DNA of 64,000 bases from Aquibacillus koreensis (lineage in GTDB: Bacteria > Bacillota > Bacilli > Bacillales > Amphibacillaceae): assembly GCF_025154055.1 (NCBI RefSeq), contig NZ_JAOALK010000008.1:1-64000 (forward strand). Reading direction: 5' to 3'. The position numbers were made by a program, and so were the translations under genes. Below are positions 17,202 to 26,970 of the stretch, one piece after another. Under the pieces are notes generated by a model. The model did not search any database. It saw nothing but the letters and a program-made list of their open reading frames with translations, and was not told where the DNA came from. How positions within the stretch are numbered: position 1 is the stretch's first letter; each line of letters starts with the position of its first letter.

Positions 17202-18104
17202 ATGAGTGTTTTTATAAATAAAGATACGAAAGTCATTGTTCAAGGTATTACTGGTTCAACTGCTCTTTTTCATACAAAACAAATGCTAGAATACGGTACG
17301 AAAATTGTTGGAGGCGTAACACCTAAAAAGGGCGGAACGGAAGTGGAAGGCGTTCCTGTATTTGATACTGTGAAAGATGCAGTTGATCAAACTGGTGCAA
17401 ATGCCTCTGTAATCTATGTTCCGGCCCCATTTGCTGCAGATGCAATTATGGAAGCGGTTGATGCAGAAATGGATTTAGTAATCTGTATTACAGAGCATAT
17501 CCCTGTCATGGATATGTTAAAAGTAAAACGATATATGGAAGGTAAGAAAACAAGGTTAGTAGGTCCGAATTGTCCGGGTGTTATTACGCCTGAGGAATGT
17601 AAGATAGGTATCATGCCAGGATACATTCACAAAAAGGGGCATATTGGTGTAGTATCACGTTCTGGTACATTAACTTATGAAGCGGTTCACCAGTTATCTG
17701 AAGCAGGATTTGGTCAGTCTACCGCTGTTGGTATTGGTGGAGACCCGGTAAATGGTACAGACTTCATTGATGTATTAAAAGCATTTAATGAAGATCCTGA
17801 AACAGAAGCGGTTATGATGATCGGAGAAATCGGTGGTACTGCTGAGGAAGAAGCTGCTGAATGGGTAAAAGCTAATATGACAAAGCCTGTTGTAGGCTTT
17901 ATTGGTGGAGCAACTGCACCTCCAGGTAAACGTATGGGACACGCTGGTGCTATCATATCTGGTGGTAAGGGTACAGCTGCTGATAAGATTAAAGTAATGA
18001 ATGCATGCGGTATTGAAGTAGCTGATACCCCATCTGTTATGGGTGAAACTTTGATAGGAGTACTTAAAGAAAAAGGACTTCATGATAAGTGTAAAACACA
18101 TTAA
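17202..18104 (+). CDS. sucD: Succinyl-CoA synthetase alpha subunit
   Basis: The alpha subunit binds CoA and carries the phosphohistidine. 300 residues: a Rossmann domain ([16 protein letters not shown], about 14-29), [10 protein letters not shown], and the active-site His247 in [12 protein letters not shown] 17202 has AAAGGGAGGACGG upstream. It forms an operon with sucC. A 16-bp hairpin after the stop separates it from dprA. Confidence 0.98.
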   Translation: MSVFINKDTKVIVQGITGSTALFHTKQMLEYGTKIVGGVTPKKGGTEVEGVPVFDTVKDAVDQTGANASVIYVPAPFAADAIMEAVDAEMDLVICITEHIPVMDMLKVKRYMEGKKTRLVGPNCPGVITPEECKIGIMPGYIHKKGHIGVVSRSGTLTYEAVHQLSEAGFGQSTAVGIGGDPVNGTDFIDVLKAFNEDPETEAVMMIGEIGGTAEEEAAEWVKANMTKPVVGFIGGATAPPGKRMGHAGAIISGGKGTAADKIKVMNACGIEVADTPSVMGETLIGVLKEKGLHDKCKTH

Positions 18105-18130
18105 TTCAAAAGCGCTATACATTTAGCATA

Positions 18131-18173
18131 AGAATGGTGGGCTGACTGACAGTAAGCGTCAGCCCACCATTCT
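18131..18173 (+). other. Perfect 16-bp stem-loop between sucD and dprA
   Basis: AGAATGGTGGGCTGAC (18131-18146) pairs without mismatch with 18158-18173 around an 11-nt loop. No T-tract follows, and the dprA ribosome site (GGAGTGA) begins 8 nt after the stem. It may protect sucCD mRNA or slow the dprA ribosome site rather than act as a normal terminator. Confidence 0.8.
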
Positions 18174-18193
18174 ATCATAAGGAGTGATATTAT

Positions 18194-19135
18194 TTGAAAA
18201 GTACTAGAATGAGGTTGATCCATTTACATCGATCAAACGCTATAACTCGACCATTAATGAGGAAAATACTAGAGAGAGACCCCAAATTGGAAAGCTTATA
18301 TGATCGATCTGCAAATGACTTATCCCACCTTTATCAAATCCCTTTTAGTCGTGCACTTCAACTATTTCATGATTTACATAATACCCGAATCATCCAATCG
18401 ATTATCCAAGATGAACACCGGTACCACATTAGTACGGTTTTGGACCCATCTTATCCTCCTTTGCTTCGAAGCATACCAGATCCTCCTTATGTGCTCTATA
18501 TGCTTGGTAATCCATCATTGCTTTATCAATTGCCAACTTTAAGCGTCGTTGGTACTAGAAACCCTAGTTGTGAAGCGAGACAGAAAATGAATCATATTCT
18601 CCTTCCGCTTATTAAAGAAGGGTGGATTATTGTAAGTGGAATGGCTTTAGGTATAGATGGGATAGCTCATCAATTAGCAGAAGAAAATAACGGTAAGACA
18701 ATTGCGGTCATTGGTAGTGGTTTTAACCATATATATCCAAGTCAACACCAACTTTTGTTTAAAGCATTAATAAAAAATCAATTAGTTATTTCAGAATATC
18801 CTCCACAAACTCCTCCGAAGAGATATCACTTTCCAGAAAGAAATAGAATAATAAGTGGATTAGGAATCGGTACGATAGTTATAGAAGCAAAAGAGAAAAG
18901 CGGCTCACTCATAACCGTTGATCAAGCGTTGGAACAAGGTCGAGATGTATTTGCTGTTCCAGGATCTATACTTTTTGAGCAAACGAGTGGATGTCACAAA
19001 ATGATTCAAGATGGTGCTAAATTAGTACAAAGTACCTATGATATTTTAGAGGAATGGCATGAAAATGAAGTGAAATGGTGTCGTTTTTTGTCAGATAATA
19101 AGGAAAACTATCTTGCAAATCATATGAATAATTAG
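18194..19135 (+). CDS. dprA: DNA processing protein DprA (Smf)
   Basis: DprA loads RecA on incoming single-stranded DNA during natural transformation. The 313 residues have an N-terminal helical extension and the Rossmann-type DprA domain with VVGTRNPS, SGMALGIDGIAHQLA, VIGSGFNHIYP and GRDVFAVPG. The start is TTG 18194 with GGAGTGA 6 nt upstream. It sits before topA, as in B. subtilis. This shows capacity for one competence step only; other competence genes are outside the window. Confidence 0.95.
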   Translation: MKSTRMRLIHLHRSNAITRPLMRKILERDPKLESLYDRSANDLSHLYQIPFSRALQLFHDLHNTRIIQSIIQDEHRYHISTVLDPSYPPLLRSIPDPPYVLYMLGNPSLLYQLPTLSVVGTRNPSCEARQKMNHILLPLIKEGWIIVSGMALGIDGIAHQLAEENNGKTIAVIGSGFNHIYPSQHQLLFKALIKNQLVISEYPPQTPPKRYHFPERNRIISGLGIGTIVIEAKEKSGSLITVDQALEQGRDVFAVPGSILFEQTSGCHKMIQDGAKLVQSTYDILEEWHENEVKWCRFLSDNKENYLANHMNN

Positions 19136-19143
19136 TTGCAGGT

Positions 19144-19173
19144 TTGACAAAACAATAGGATGTATTTAATAAT
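19144..19173 (+). promoter_or_regulatory. Putative SigA promoter for topA
   Basis: Perfect TTGACA (19144-19149), an 18-bp spacer, then AATAAT (19168-19173, 5/6). It leaves a leader of about 100 nt before topA. Confidence 0.5.
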
Positions 19174-19282
19174 AGGGAAGATTTATCAACTATATTAAGT
19201 TAATACATGTAGAAACTGGAATTGTTTCATTCTTTTTTATAAATGGAAAGAATATTTGATTAACCTCTTGGGAGGAAAACAT

Positions 19283-21361
19283 ATGGCAGATTATCTTGTA
19301 ATTGTGGAATCTCCAGCAAAAGCAAAGACCATAGAAAGATATTTAGGGAAAAAATATAAAGTAAAAGCATCTATGGGGCATATTAGAGATTTACCAAAGA
19401 GTCAAATGGGCGTTAATGTTGAAGAGGAATATGAGCCTAAGTACATTACGATACGTGGAAAAGGCCCTGTATTAAAAGAATTAAAAACGGCAGCAAAAAA
19501 AGTTAAAAAAGTCTATCTCGCGGCCGACCCCGATAGAGAAGGGGAAGCTATTGCTTGGCATTTAGCGCATAGCTTGAATATTGATGACACATCAGAATGT
19601 CGTGTCGTATTTAATGAAATAACAAAGGACGCAATAAAAGAGTCATTTAAGCATCCAAGAAAGATTGACATGAATTTAGTCGACGCGCAACAAGCTAGAA
19701 GGATTCTCGATCGATTGGTAGGGTATAATATTAGTCCTTTATTATGGAAAAAAGTAAAAAAGGGACTAAGTGCTGGCCGAGTTCAATCCGTTGCTGTGAA
19801 AATGATTATCGATAGAGAAAGAGAAATAGAGAACTTTAAACCGGAAGAGTACTGGTCAATAGATGGTACATTTTTGAAAGATAAAGAAGAATTTAAAGGA
19901 TCTTTTCACAATATTGATGGAAAGAAAAAAAGTCTTGGGAATAAAGATGATGTTGATCAAATACTTAATACGATGAAAGGTTCTCAATTTAAAGTAGAGA
20001 AAGTAAATAAACGAGAAAGAAAAAGAAATCCTTCTGCTCCATTTATTACGTCTTCTCTTCAACAAGAGGCAGCTAGAAAGCTAAATTTCCGTGCTAGAAA
20101 AACAATGATGGTAGCACAGCAATTATATGAAGGTATCGATTTAGGTAAAAAAGAAGGCGGCATTACGGGTTTAATAACGTATATGCGTACAGATTCCACA
20201 AGAATCTCTGATACAGCGAAAAAAGAAGCGAGTGAATATATTACTGAGCATTATGGAAAAGAATACTTAGGCACATCAAAACCGAGTAAAAAAGCAGAAG
20301 GTGCACAAGATGCACACGAAGCAATCCGACCAACATCCGTACATCGTGATCCAAAATCACTTAAGAGCATCCTATCTCGAGATCAATATCGATTATATAA
20401 ATTGATTTGGGATCGTTTTGCGGCAAGTCAGATGGCACCAGCAATTATGGATACTGTAACTGCACATTTGATGAATGAGGGTGTTGAGTTTAGAGCTTCA
20501 GGCTCCGTTTTGAAATTTAAAGGTTTTATGAAAGTATATATTGAAGGAACGGATGATACTACAAAAGAAGAAGACAAGATGCTTCCAGAACTAGAGGAAG
20601 GTATGTTCGTGGAAGCGAAACAAATCGATCCAAATCAACATTTCACACAACCTCCGCCGAGATACACAGAGGCTAGATTGGTAAAGACACTAGAAGAACA
20701 GGGGATTGGGCGTCCTTCTACTTATGCACCAACATTAGATACCATACAGAGACGTGGGTATGTAACACTAGATAACAAACGTTTTGTCCCTACCGAGTTA
20801 GGAGAAATTGTTTTAGACCTAATTAGAGAGTTCTTCCCAGAAATTATTGATGTTGATTTCACCGTAAAAATGGAAGGTGATCTAGACGCAGTAGAGGAAG
20901 GTAAAACAGAATGGGTTAAAATCATAGATGGATTCTACCAAGGCTTTGATAAACGCTTAGAAAAAGCAGAGAAAGAAATGGAAAAAGTTGAGATTAGAGA
21001 TGAGCCTGCTGGAATTGACTGTGAAAATTGTGGACATGAAATGGTTTATAAGATGGGGAGATATGGGAAGTTTCTGGCGTGTTCAAACTTTCCAGAATGC
21101 AGAAACACAAAGCCAATCTTAAAAGAAATTGGTGTGAAGTGTCCGAGCTGTAAAGAAGGAAATGTTGTAGAAAGAAAAACGAAAAAGCGTCGTACTTTTT
21201 ACGGATGTGATAACTATCCGGAATGTGAATTTCTTTCTTGGGATAAACCAATCTCTAGGCCTTGTCCAAAATGTAGCAGTTTATTGGTTGAGAAAAAGTC
21301 TAAAAAAGGTACGCAGATTCAATGTACGGCATGTGACTATAAAGAAGAACAACAAAGTTAG
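19283..21361 (+). CDS. topA: DNA topoisomerase I
   Basis: Type IA topoisomerase that relaxes negative supercoils. The 692 residues open with the TOPRIM domain ([15 protein letters not shown]), including [12 protein letters not shown]. The catalytic Tyr300 lies in [10 protein letters not shown]. Three C-terminal four-cysteine zinc modules begin at about 580: [16 protein letters not shown] and CPKCSSLL, each closed by a second cysteine pair. ATG 19283 has GGGAGGAAAAC upstream; the frame's earlier start lacks a ribosome site. A strong terminator follows, and trmFO is not present after it. Confidence 0.98.
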   Translation: MADYLVIVESPAKAKTIERYLGKKYKVKASMGHIRDLPKSQMGVNVEEEYEPKYITIRGKGPVLKELKTAAKKVKKVYLAADPDREGEAIAWHLAHSLNIDDTSECRVVFNEITKDAIKESFKHPRKIDMNLVDAQQARRILDRLVGYNISPLLWKKVKKGLSAGRVQSVAVKMIIDREREIENFKPEEYWSIDGTFLKDKEEFKGSFHNIDGKKKSLGNKDDVDQILNTMKGSQFKVEKVNKRERKRNPSAPFITSSLQQEAARKLNFRARKTMMVAQQLYEGIDLGKKEGGITGLITYMRTDSTRISDTAKKEASEYITEHYGKEYLGTSKPSKKAEGAQDAHEAIRPTSVHRDPKSLKSILSRDQYRLYKLIWDRFAASQMAPAIMDTVTAHLMNEGVEFRASGSVLKFKGFMKVYIEGTDDTTKEEDKMLPELEEGMFVEAKQIDPNQHFTQPPPRYTEARLVKTLEEQGIGRPSTYAPTLDTIQRRGYVTLDNKRFVPTELGEIVLDLIREFFPEIIDVDFTVKMEGDLDAVEEGKTEWVKIIDGFYQGFDKRLEKAEKEMEKVEIRDEPAGIDCENCGHEMVYKMGRYGKFLACSNFPECRNTKPILKEIGVKCPSCKEGNVVERKTKKRRTFYGCDNYPECEFLSWDKPISRPCPKCSSLLVEKKSKKGTQIQCTACDYKEEQQS

Positions 21362-21365
21362 TTTT

Positions 21366-21407
21366 AAAAAACATCTACTTTTATTTTTAGAGGTAGATGT
21401 TTTTTTA
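21366..21407 (+). terminator. Rho-independent terminator after topA
   Basis: AAAAAACATCTACTT (21366-21380) pairs with AGGTAGATGTTTTTT apart from one G-T wobble, around a T-rich loop, with a following T-run. Confidence 0.92.
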
Positions 21408-21720
21408 TTTATTCAAAAATTTTGAAAAATGAGTAATAAATAGGAAAATATATGTAAATACTAATAAAATCAAATCAGCGATGCAGGAGGTTGCCTTGCT
21501 TAAGTCAAAGTAAAAATTCGAAAAATAATTTCTATTGACAATTTTTTATCTTAAAGCTATAATTTCCCTTCAGTAAGTATTTTTACTTGACAGTGATGTT
21601 TCAGACCATAAGATTTAAAAGAAGTAGTAACGATTCAGAATTTTGTTACAATTTTGTTAATTCATTGCATGTAACGATTAATGTATGTTAAGATTTATAC
21701 GCCTTTAGATGAGGGGTGGA
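21408..21720 (+). other. topA-xerC gap lacking trmFO
   Basis: This AT-rich segment contains the topA terminator tail, a consensus promoter at 21535-21563 and an untranslated leader of about 150 nt. The leader has small hairpins (AGTAA/TTACT near 21571; GTAAC/GTTAC near 21627) and a weaker second promoter (TTGACA at 21587-21592). In B. subtilis trmFO lies here; I see no remnant of it. Confidence 0.7.
21535..21563 (+). promoter_or_regulatory. Consensus SigA promoter upstream of xerC-hslVU-codY
   Basis: TTGACA (21535-21540), a 17-bp spacer and TATAAT (21558-21563): a perfect match to the SigA consensus, unusual even in Bacillaceae. It should give strong transcription of the xerC-hslV-hslU-codY genes. 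Confidence 0.85.
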
Positions 21721-22641
21721 ATGTTGCAACAATTCAATGAATATCGGCAACAGTTTATGGAATACTTGCAAATTGAACGAAATGCCTCCATGCATACTTT
21801 AAAGAATTATTTAAGGGATTTACATTCTTTTTATACATTCATTTGTAATGAAGGAGTTAATGAGTTTGGTCAAATAAATGAACAGCTTATTCGAATCTAT
21901 CTAACTAATTTACATCGGGACAATTATTCTAGAAGGACTATTTCAAGGAAGCTTGCATCTCTTCGGAGTTTTTACAAGTTTATGATAAGAGAAGAATTTG
22001 TAAAATACAATCCTTTTTTGCATGTTCATACACCTAAACCTGTTCATGAGATACCCTCATTCTTCTACGCAGAGGAGATGGAAAAACTTTTTACAATTAG
22101 TGACCTAAACTCACCATTAGGTCAACGAAACCAAGCAATATTAGAACTATTATATGCAACAGGTATAAGAGTAAGTGAGTGTGTCGGAATCTACCTTGAA
22201 GATATTGACTTTGACTTAGGAATTGTTTTAGTTACAGGAAAGGGTAGGAAAGATCGATATTTGCCATTTGGAAGTTACGCAGAAAACGCTCTGACTAAAT
22301 ACATAGAAAACGGTCGTTCCTATTTACTTGGAAAGGCTAAGGTTAATAATAACGCTTTATTTTTAAATGCAAAAGGAAATCCCTTATCTGAAAGGGGTGT
22401 ACGATTGATCTTAAATAAACTCGTTGAGAAATCCGCCTTAACTGTAGACATTCATCCACATAAGTTAAGGCATACATTTGCTACCCATATGCTTAATGAG
22501 GGTGCAGACCTTAGAGTGGTCCAAGAGTTACTAGGCCATGAACATTTATCCTCTACACAAATTTACACGCATGTGACAAAGGATCACTTACGTAATATAT
22601 ATAGAAATAGCCATCCCCGTGCTACAAACGGGAATAATTGA
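21721..22641 (+). CDS. xerC: Tyrosine recombinase XerC (CodV)
   Basis: With XerD, it resolves chromosome dimers at dif. The 306 residues have an N-terminal SAM-like DNA-binding domain and the catalytic domain: Arg150 in TGIRVSE, the box [22 protein letters not shown], and the nucleophile Tyr282 in QIYTHV. GAGGGGTGG lies close to ATG 21721; TTG 21724 is an equally possible start. It is the first gene of the xerC-hslV-hslU-codY operon, as in B. subtilis apart from the missing trmFO. Confidence 0.96.
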   Translation: MLQQFNEYRQQFMEYLQIERNASMHTLKNYLRDLHSFYTFICNEGVNEFGQINEQLIRIYLTNLHRDNYSRRTISRKLASLRSFYKFMIREEFVKYNPFLHVHTPKPVHEIPSFFYAEEMEKLFTISDLNSPLGQRNQAILELLYATGIRVSECVGIYLEDIDFDLGIVLVTGKGRKDRYLPFGSYAENALTKYIENGRSYLLGKAKVNNNALFLNAKGNPLSERGVRLILNKLVEKSALTVDIHPHKLRHTFATHMLNEGADLRVVQELLGHEHLSSTQIYTHVTKDHLRNIYRNSHPRATNGNN

Positions 22642-22655
22642 AATGGGGTGGGAAA

Positions 22656-23201
22656 GTGAACCAAGAATTTCATGCAACAACAATATTTGCGATTAGGCAC
22701 AATGGTCAATGTGCAATGAGTGGTGATGGGCAAGTTACGCTAGGTAACGCTGTAGTAATGAAGCATAAAGCGAAAAAGGTTAGAAGGTTATTCAAAGGGC
22801 AAGTGTTGGCTGGTTTTGCAGGTTCCGTGGCAGATGCATTCACTTTGTTTGAAAAATTTGAAGGAAAATTAGAAGCCTATAATGGGAATCTATCAAGAGC
22901 AGCCGTAGAATTAGCGAAAGAGTGGAGAAGTGACAAAGTGCTTCGTAAATTAGAAGCGATGCTAATCGTGATGAATAAGGATGAGATGTTATTAGTATCC
23001 GGAACTGGAGAAGTAATTGAACCAGATGACGGAATATTAGCTATTGGATCAGGAGGTAATTACGCATTAAGTGCAGGCAGAGCTCTAAAAAACTATGCAA
23101 AGCACTTGTCAGCTAAGGAGATTGCGCAAGCATCTTTAGATATTGCTGGAGAAATTTGTGTGTTTACAAATGACCAAATCACCTTAGAAGTCATTGAATA
23201 A
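22656..23201 (+). CDS. hslV: ATP-dependent protease subunit HslV (ClpQ)
   Basis: Proteolytic double-ring subunit of HslVU. The 181 residues align with B. subtilis ClpQ/CodW through [37 protein letters not shown] and [15 protein letters not shown] 22656 was chosen because GGGGTGGG lies 5 nt upstream; TTG 22638 overlaps the xerC stop. The predicted N-terminus is [11 protein letters not shown]. It has no serine near the front, unlike B. subtilis CodW, which uses an N-terminal serine, so Thr8 or Thr9 would have to be the nucleophile after processing. Confidence 0.95.
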   Translation: MNQEFHATTIFAIRHNGQCAMSGDGQVTLGNAVVMKHKAKKVRRLFKGQVLAGFAGSVADAFTLFEKFEGKLEAYNGNLSRAAVELAKEWRSDKVLRKLEAMLIVMNKDEMLLVSGTGEVIEPDDGILAIGSGGNYALSAGRALKNYAKHLSAKEIAQASLDIAGEICVFTNDQITLEVIE

Positions 23202-23218
23202 ATGGAGGAGGATTAGTT

Positions 23219-24616
23219 ATGTCCATTAATATGACACCAAAGCAAATTGTTGCACAATTAGATAAATATATTATAGGTCAAGTTAATGCAAAAAAGTCTG
23301 TTGCGATAGCGCTTAGAAATAGATATCGTCGGTTGAAGCTAGAAGAAAATATGCGTGAAGAGATCGTGCCTAAAAATATATTAATGATTGGTCCTACTGG
23401 TGTTGGGAAGACAGAAGTGGCTAGACGACTTGCGAAGCTTGTTGGCGCTCCCTTTGTAAAAGTTGAGGCTACTAAGTTTACGGAGGTTGGATATGTAGGC
23501 CGTGATGTAGAGTCAATGATTCGTGACTTAGTAGAAATGGCAATGCGTTTGGTAAAGGAAGAAAAGATGAGTGGGGTTATGGAGCGTGCTAGTGATTTAG
23601 CAAATAAACGTTTAGTTGAGATTATTGTTCCAAAAGAGAAAAAACAAAATTCTTTTAAAAATCCCTTAGAAATGTTTTTTTCACCACAACAAGATGAGGA
23701 TGATCAAACGCAAGAACAAGATCCCGATAAACAGGAAATAGAAACAAAACGTAAACGTGTTGGACATCAATTAGCGTTAGGTGAATTAGAAGATAAGATT
23801 GTTACTATTGAAGTAGATGAACAATCATCCTCCATGTTTGATATGTTACAGGGTTCGGGTATGGAACAAATGGGAATGAATATGCAAGATGCATTTGGTC
23901 AACTCATGCCAAAGAAGAAAAAGAAACGGAAGCTACCTGTATCTGAAGCAAGAAAGATTTTGACGCAACAAGAAGCACAAAAGTTAATTGACATGGATGA
24001 GGTTACCCAAGAAGCAGTAGAAAAGGTAGAACAATCTGGTATAGTGTTTATTGATGAAATAGATAAAGTTGCAGGTAAAAGTGAACAGTCAGCGAACGTA
24101 TCTAGAGAAGGTGTTCAACGTGATATTTTGCCAATCGTAGAGGGTTCCACCGTTGTTACCAAGCATGGTCCAGTAAAGACAGATCATATACTTTTTATTG
24201 CTGCAGGAGCTTTTCATATGGCAAAACCTTCGGATTTAATACCAGAATTACAAGGTAGATTTCCAATTAGAGTTGAGTTTGAGAAATTATCCATTGATGA
24301 TTTCAAGAAGATATTAGTGGAGCCATCAAACGCATTACTTAAACAATATACAGCCTTGTTGGAAACAGAAGGAGTAAAGGTTACCTTTACAGAAGACGCT
24401 GTCACCAAACTTGCAGAAGTAGCTTATCAGGTAAATCAAGAAACAGATAACATTGGTGCCAGAAGATTACACACGATATTAGAGAAACTACTAGAAGATT
24501 TATCGTTCGAAGCATCGGATATAGCGATGGGATCTATTGAAATAACAGAAAATTATGTAGATGAAAAGCTAAGCTCTATTGCTAAAAACAAAGACTTAAG
24601 CCAATACATTTTATAA
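23219..24616 (+). CDS. hslU: HslU (ClpY) ATPase
   Basis: AAA+ unfoldase that feeds substrates into HslV. 465 residues: Walker [10 protein letters not shown] (about 59-67), a charged I-domain from about 110 to 250 with KKKKKRKLP, Walker B VFIDEIDK (about 277), and a sensor region with [13 protein letters not shown] 23219 has GGAGGAGG upstream. It follows hslV after 17 nt, so the enzyme's two subunits are made together. Confidence 0.98.
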   Translation: MSINMTPKQIVAQLDKYIIGQVNAKKSVAIALRNRYRRLKLEENMREEIVPKNILMIGPTGVGKTEVARRLAKLVGAPFVKVEATKFTEVGYVGRDVESMIRDLVEMAMRLVKEEKMSGVMERASDLANKRLVEIIVPKEKKQNSFKNPLEMFFSPQQDEDDQTQEQDPDKQEIETKRKRVGHQLALGELEDKIVTIEVDEQSSSMFDMLQGSGMEQMGMNMQDAFGQLMPKKKKKRKLPVSEARKILTQQEAQKLIDMDEVTQEAVEKVEQSGIVFIDEIDKVAGKSEQSANVSREGVQRDILPIVEGSTVVTKHGPVKTDHILFIAAGAFHMAKPSDLIPELQGRFPIRVEFEKLSIDDFKKILVEPSNALLKQYTALLETEGVKVTFTEDAVTKLAEVAYQVNQETDNIGARRLHTILEKLLEDLSFEASDIAMGSIEITENYVDEKLSSIAKNKDLSQYIL

Positions 24617-24640
24617 TGATATTCGAATTGGAGGAGCAAC

Positions 24641-25420
24641 ATGGAATTATTAGATCGCGCAAGAAAAATTAACTCAATGTTACAAAAGGCAACAGGAAAG
24701 TCAGTGAATTTCAATGAAATGGCAGCAACACTGAGCGACACAATTACAGGTAACGTGTTTGTAGTAAGTAGAAGAGGGAAGTTATTAGGTTTTGCAATTA
24801 ATCAGCAAATTGAAAATGAACGTATGAAGTCTATGCTGGAGGAAAGACAATTTCCTGAAGAATACACAAATAGTTTATTTTCGATCCAGGAAACAACTGC
24901 TAATCTTGATATTGAAAGTAAATTTACTGCTTTCCCAGTAGAGAATAAAGAACTGTTTACAAACGGATTAACTACCATTGTTCCGATTATCGGTGGTGGA
25001 GAACGATTAGGCACACTAGTTTTAAGTCGCTTAACGGAAAGTTTCAATAATGATGATCTACTTTTAGCCGAATATGGTGCAACTGTGGTTGGGATGGAAA
25101 TACTACATGAAAAGACGGAAGAAATTGAAATGGAAGCAAGAAGTAAAGCGGTTGTTCAGATGGCAATCAGTTCATTATCTTACAGTGAATTAGAAGCGAT
25201 TGAGCATATCTTTGAAGAACTTGATGGCAATGAGGGGTTATTGGTAGCGAGCAAAATTGCCGATAGAGTGGGAATTACTCGTTCCGTAATCGTTAATGCA
25301 TTAAGAAAGCTTGAAAGTGCGGGTGTTATCGAATCAAGATCTCTTGGTATGAAAGGTACGTATATCAAAGTACTTAATAACAAGTTTTTGGTTGAATTAC
25401 AAAAATTAAAAACAAAATAA
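24641..25420 (+). CDS. codY: Global nutritional regulator CodY
   Basis: CodY senses branched-chain amino acids and GTP and represses stationary-phase, uptake and motility genes during rich growth. 259 residues: a GAF-type effector domain (about 1-155) and a winged helix with [20 protein letters not shown] (about 204-223), the most conserved part of the family. ATG 24641 has GGAGGAGCAAC upstream. It closes the xerC operon at a terminator and precedes fla/che, which CodY represses in B. subtilis. Confidence 0.98.
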   Translation: MELLDRARKINSMLQKATGKSVNFNEMAATLSDTITGNVFVVSRRGKLLGFAINQQIENERMKSMLEERQFPEEYTNSLFSIQETTANLDIESKFTAFPVENKELFTNGLTTIVPIIGGGERLGTLVLSRLTESFNNDDLLLAEYGATVVGMEILHEKTEEIEMEARSKAVVQMAISSLSYSELEAIEHIFEELDGNEGLLVASKIADRVGITRSVIVNALRKLESAGVIESRSLGMKGTYIKVLNNKFLVELQKLKTK

Positions 25421-25428
25421 AACGATTC

Positions 25429-25460
25429 AAAGGTACTTCCAGTTTATGGAGTACCTTTTT
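25429..25460 (+). terminator. Rho-independent terminator after codY
   Basis: AAAGGTACT (25429-25437) pairs with AGTACCTTT (25450-25458), followed by TT. It separates codY from the flagellar operon. Confidence 0.88.
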
Positions 25461-25731
25461 AATTTCCAAAAATTTTAATCACTCTTTTTTCATTGTAGCA
25501 TTTAAAATAATTTCTAGTTGTGCGATAATAAACCATACCCTCGCGACTAATTTCGACAAAATTAGTCTTAAACATAGTCCTTTTTGCTTATTCCTTGACT
25601 AAAAGGTGAAATAAATAGCAACTAAAGTTAGATTCTGTCTAAATTTCATAGACACGTTATCGTATTTAATTTACAATATTCGATAAAGATAGGCGTTTTT
25701 TGTCCGTTTTGAGAGGATAGGAGGTATTTTT
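25461..25731 (+). promoter_or_regulatory. fla/che control region with CodY-box-like sites
   Basis: AATTTCCAAAAATTT (25461-25475) and AATTTCGACAAAATT (25549-25563) each match 12 of 15 positions of the CodY consensus AATTTTCWGAAAATT. The second lies inside a perfect palindrome, GACTAATTT/AAATTAGTC (25545-25567). The SigA promoter follows at 25649. No SigD promoter with a proper TAAA -35 was found. CodY control here is inferred. Confidence 0.4.
25649..25677 (+). promoter_or_regulatory. SigA promoter for the fla/che operon
   Basis: TAGACA (25649-25654), a 17-bp spacer, TACAAT (25672-25677). Both hexamers are 5/6 and the -10 ends 54 nt before flgB. It is the best candidate for starting the transcript of about 30 kb. 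Confidence 0.7.
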
Positions 25732-26133
25732 GTGTCTTTATTTGGAGGTACTATTAGTAAATTAGAAAATTCGATTGATTATGCTACATTAAAGAATCAA
25801 ACCATTGCAAATAATATAGCAAATGTAGATACAGCAAACTATAAAGCGAAGAAAGTATCGTTTAAAAATGTTTTAAACCAACAAGTAGATCATACATTTC
25901 AAGCGAAAAGAACCCACCCTAAACACGTATCATTTGATTCTACTAGTCTTTCAAAAAGTCCATTTAGAGTGGTGACTGACCAAAGCACTTCCTTTAATCA
26001 TAATGGAAATAACGTAGACATTGATAAGCAGATGACAGAACTTGCAGAAAATCAAATTTATTATCAGGCTTTAATTGATCGTATAAATGGCAAGTTTAAT
26101 AGCCTTAATACTGTTATAAAGGGAGGTAGATAA
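25732..26133 (+). CDS. flgB: Flagellar proximal rod protein FlgB
   Basis: Rod subunit nearest the MS ring, secreted through the flagellar export gate. 133 residues, with the rod-family N-terminal motif NQTIANNIANVDTANYKAKK (about 22-41) and a C-terminal helix ending FNSLNTVIKGG. The start is GTG 25732 with GGAGGT upstream. It is the first gene of fla/che; flgC follows after 2 nt. Confidence 0.97.
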   Translation: MSLFGGTISKLENSIDYATLKNQTIANNIANVDTANYKAKKVSFKNVLNQQVDHTFQAKRTHPKHVSFDSTSLSKSPFRVVTDQSTSFNHNGNNVDIDKQMTELAENQIYYQALIDRINGKFNSLNTVIKGGR

Positions 26134-26135
26134 GT

Positions 26136-26594
26136 ATGAGTATTTTTCAATCACTTAACACCAGTGCTAGTGCACTAACTGCGCAAAGGTTACGTATGGA
26201 TGTTATTTCATCTAATATTGCAAACGCAGAAGCTACAAGAGCAACCGTGAACGAAAATGGTGAATATGAACCATATCGCCGTAAAATGGTTGTACTTGAA
26301 ACAAAGGGTCAGCCTTTTTCTACCTTCTTAAACAGAGCTTCAAACCTACATAATAATCATGCAGGTAACGGAGTTCGTGTGAGTGAAATTTCAGAAGACG
26401 AGGAACCATTTCAATTAGTTTATAACCCAAACCATCCTGACGCAGGTCCAGATGGCTATGTTGAATTACCTAATGTTGACCCGCTAAAAGAAATGGTTGA
26501 TTTAATGAGTTCGACTAGATCATACGAAGCGAATGTTACTGCAATGAACGCAACGAAAAGCATGTTACTAAAAGCCCTTGAGATTGGAAAATAA
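26136..26594 (+). CDS. flgC: Flagellar rod protein FlgC
   Basis: Proximal rod protein of 152 residues. The N-terminal motif RLRMDVISSNIANAEATRA and the C-terminal DLMSSTRSYEANVTAMNATK segment form the coiled coil shared by rod and hook proteins. GGGAGGTAG overlaps the flgB stop, so coupling is likely. Confidence 0.98.
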   Translation: MSIFQSLNTSASALTAQRLRMDVISSNIANAEATRATVNENGEYEPYRRKMVVLETKGQPFSTFLNRASNLHNNHAGNGVRVSEISEDEEPFQLVYNPNHPDAGPDGYVELPNVDPLKEMVDLMSSTRSYEANVTAMNATKSMLLKALEIGK

Positions 26595-26607
26595 GAGGTG
26601 AAATTAA

Positions 26608-26916
26608 ATGGAGATAAATAGATTAACTACCCTTCAACAACCTTCCTTATCCATGTTAGGAACGCAAACACGAAAAACTTCTGTAGCTGAAGCACAACAG
26701 AATTTTTCCCAAAGTTTGAAAGGCGCCATAGAAAAATTGAATGAAGTTCAAATGCATTCAGATAAGCAAACCGAAGCTTTAGCAAAGGGCGAAATAACTG
26801 ATTTGCATGATGTTATGATTGCATCGCAAAAATCAAGCGTTGCCCTTCAGACAGCTGTTGAAATTCAACGCAAAGCAATCGACGCTTACAATGAAATAAT
26901 GAGAATGCAAGTGTAG
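26608..26916 (+). CDS. fliE: Flagellar hook-basal body protein FliE
   Basis: Small adaptor of 102 residues between the MS ring and the rod, needed to open the export path. The C-terminal SSVALQTAVEIQRKAIDAYN segment is the family signature. ATG 26608 has AGAGGTGA upstream. It lies between flgC and fliF in the standard order. Confidence 0.97.
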   Translation: MEINRLTTLQQPSLSMLGTQTRKTSVAEAQQNFSQSLKGAIEKLNEVQMHSDKQTEALAKGEITDLHDVMIASQKSSVALQTAVEIQRKAIDAYNEIMRMQV

Positions 26917-26970
26917 GGAGATAAAAACATAGCTTCCTAGAAAATCGTATGCTTGTGTTGGAGGCAAAAG

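Noticed and set aside
16800-17243. 147-residue minus-strand frame opposite the sucC-sucD junction
   Set aside because: Both strands cannot be constrained here; the + strand proteins are textbook matches and the minus frame has no family features.
18300-18542. 80-residue + strand frame inside dprA
   Set aside because: It is out of frame with conserved DprA sequence and has no ribosome site.
21484-21511. Short leader peptide after AGGAGG in the topA-xerC gap
   Set aside because: The available TTG starts give only 5-15 residues with poor spacing, upstream of the consensus promoter.
25655-25690. SigD promoter before flgB
   Set aside because: TTCGATAA resembles a SigD -10, but no TAAA-type -35 lies 14-16 bp upstream; the SigA match is better.
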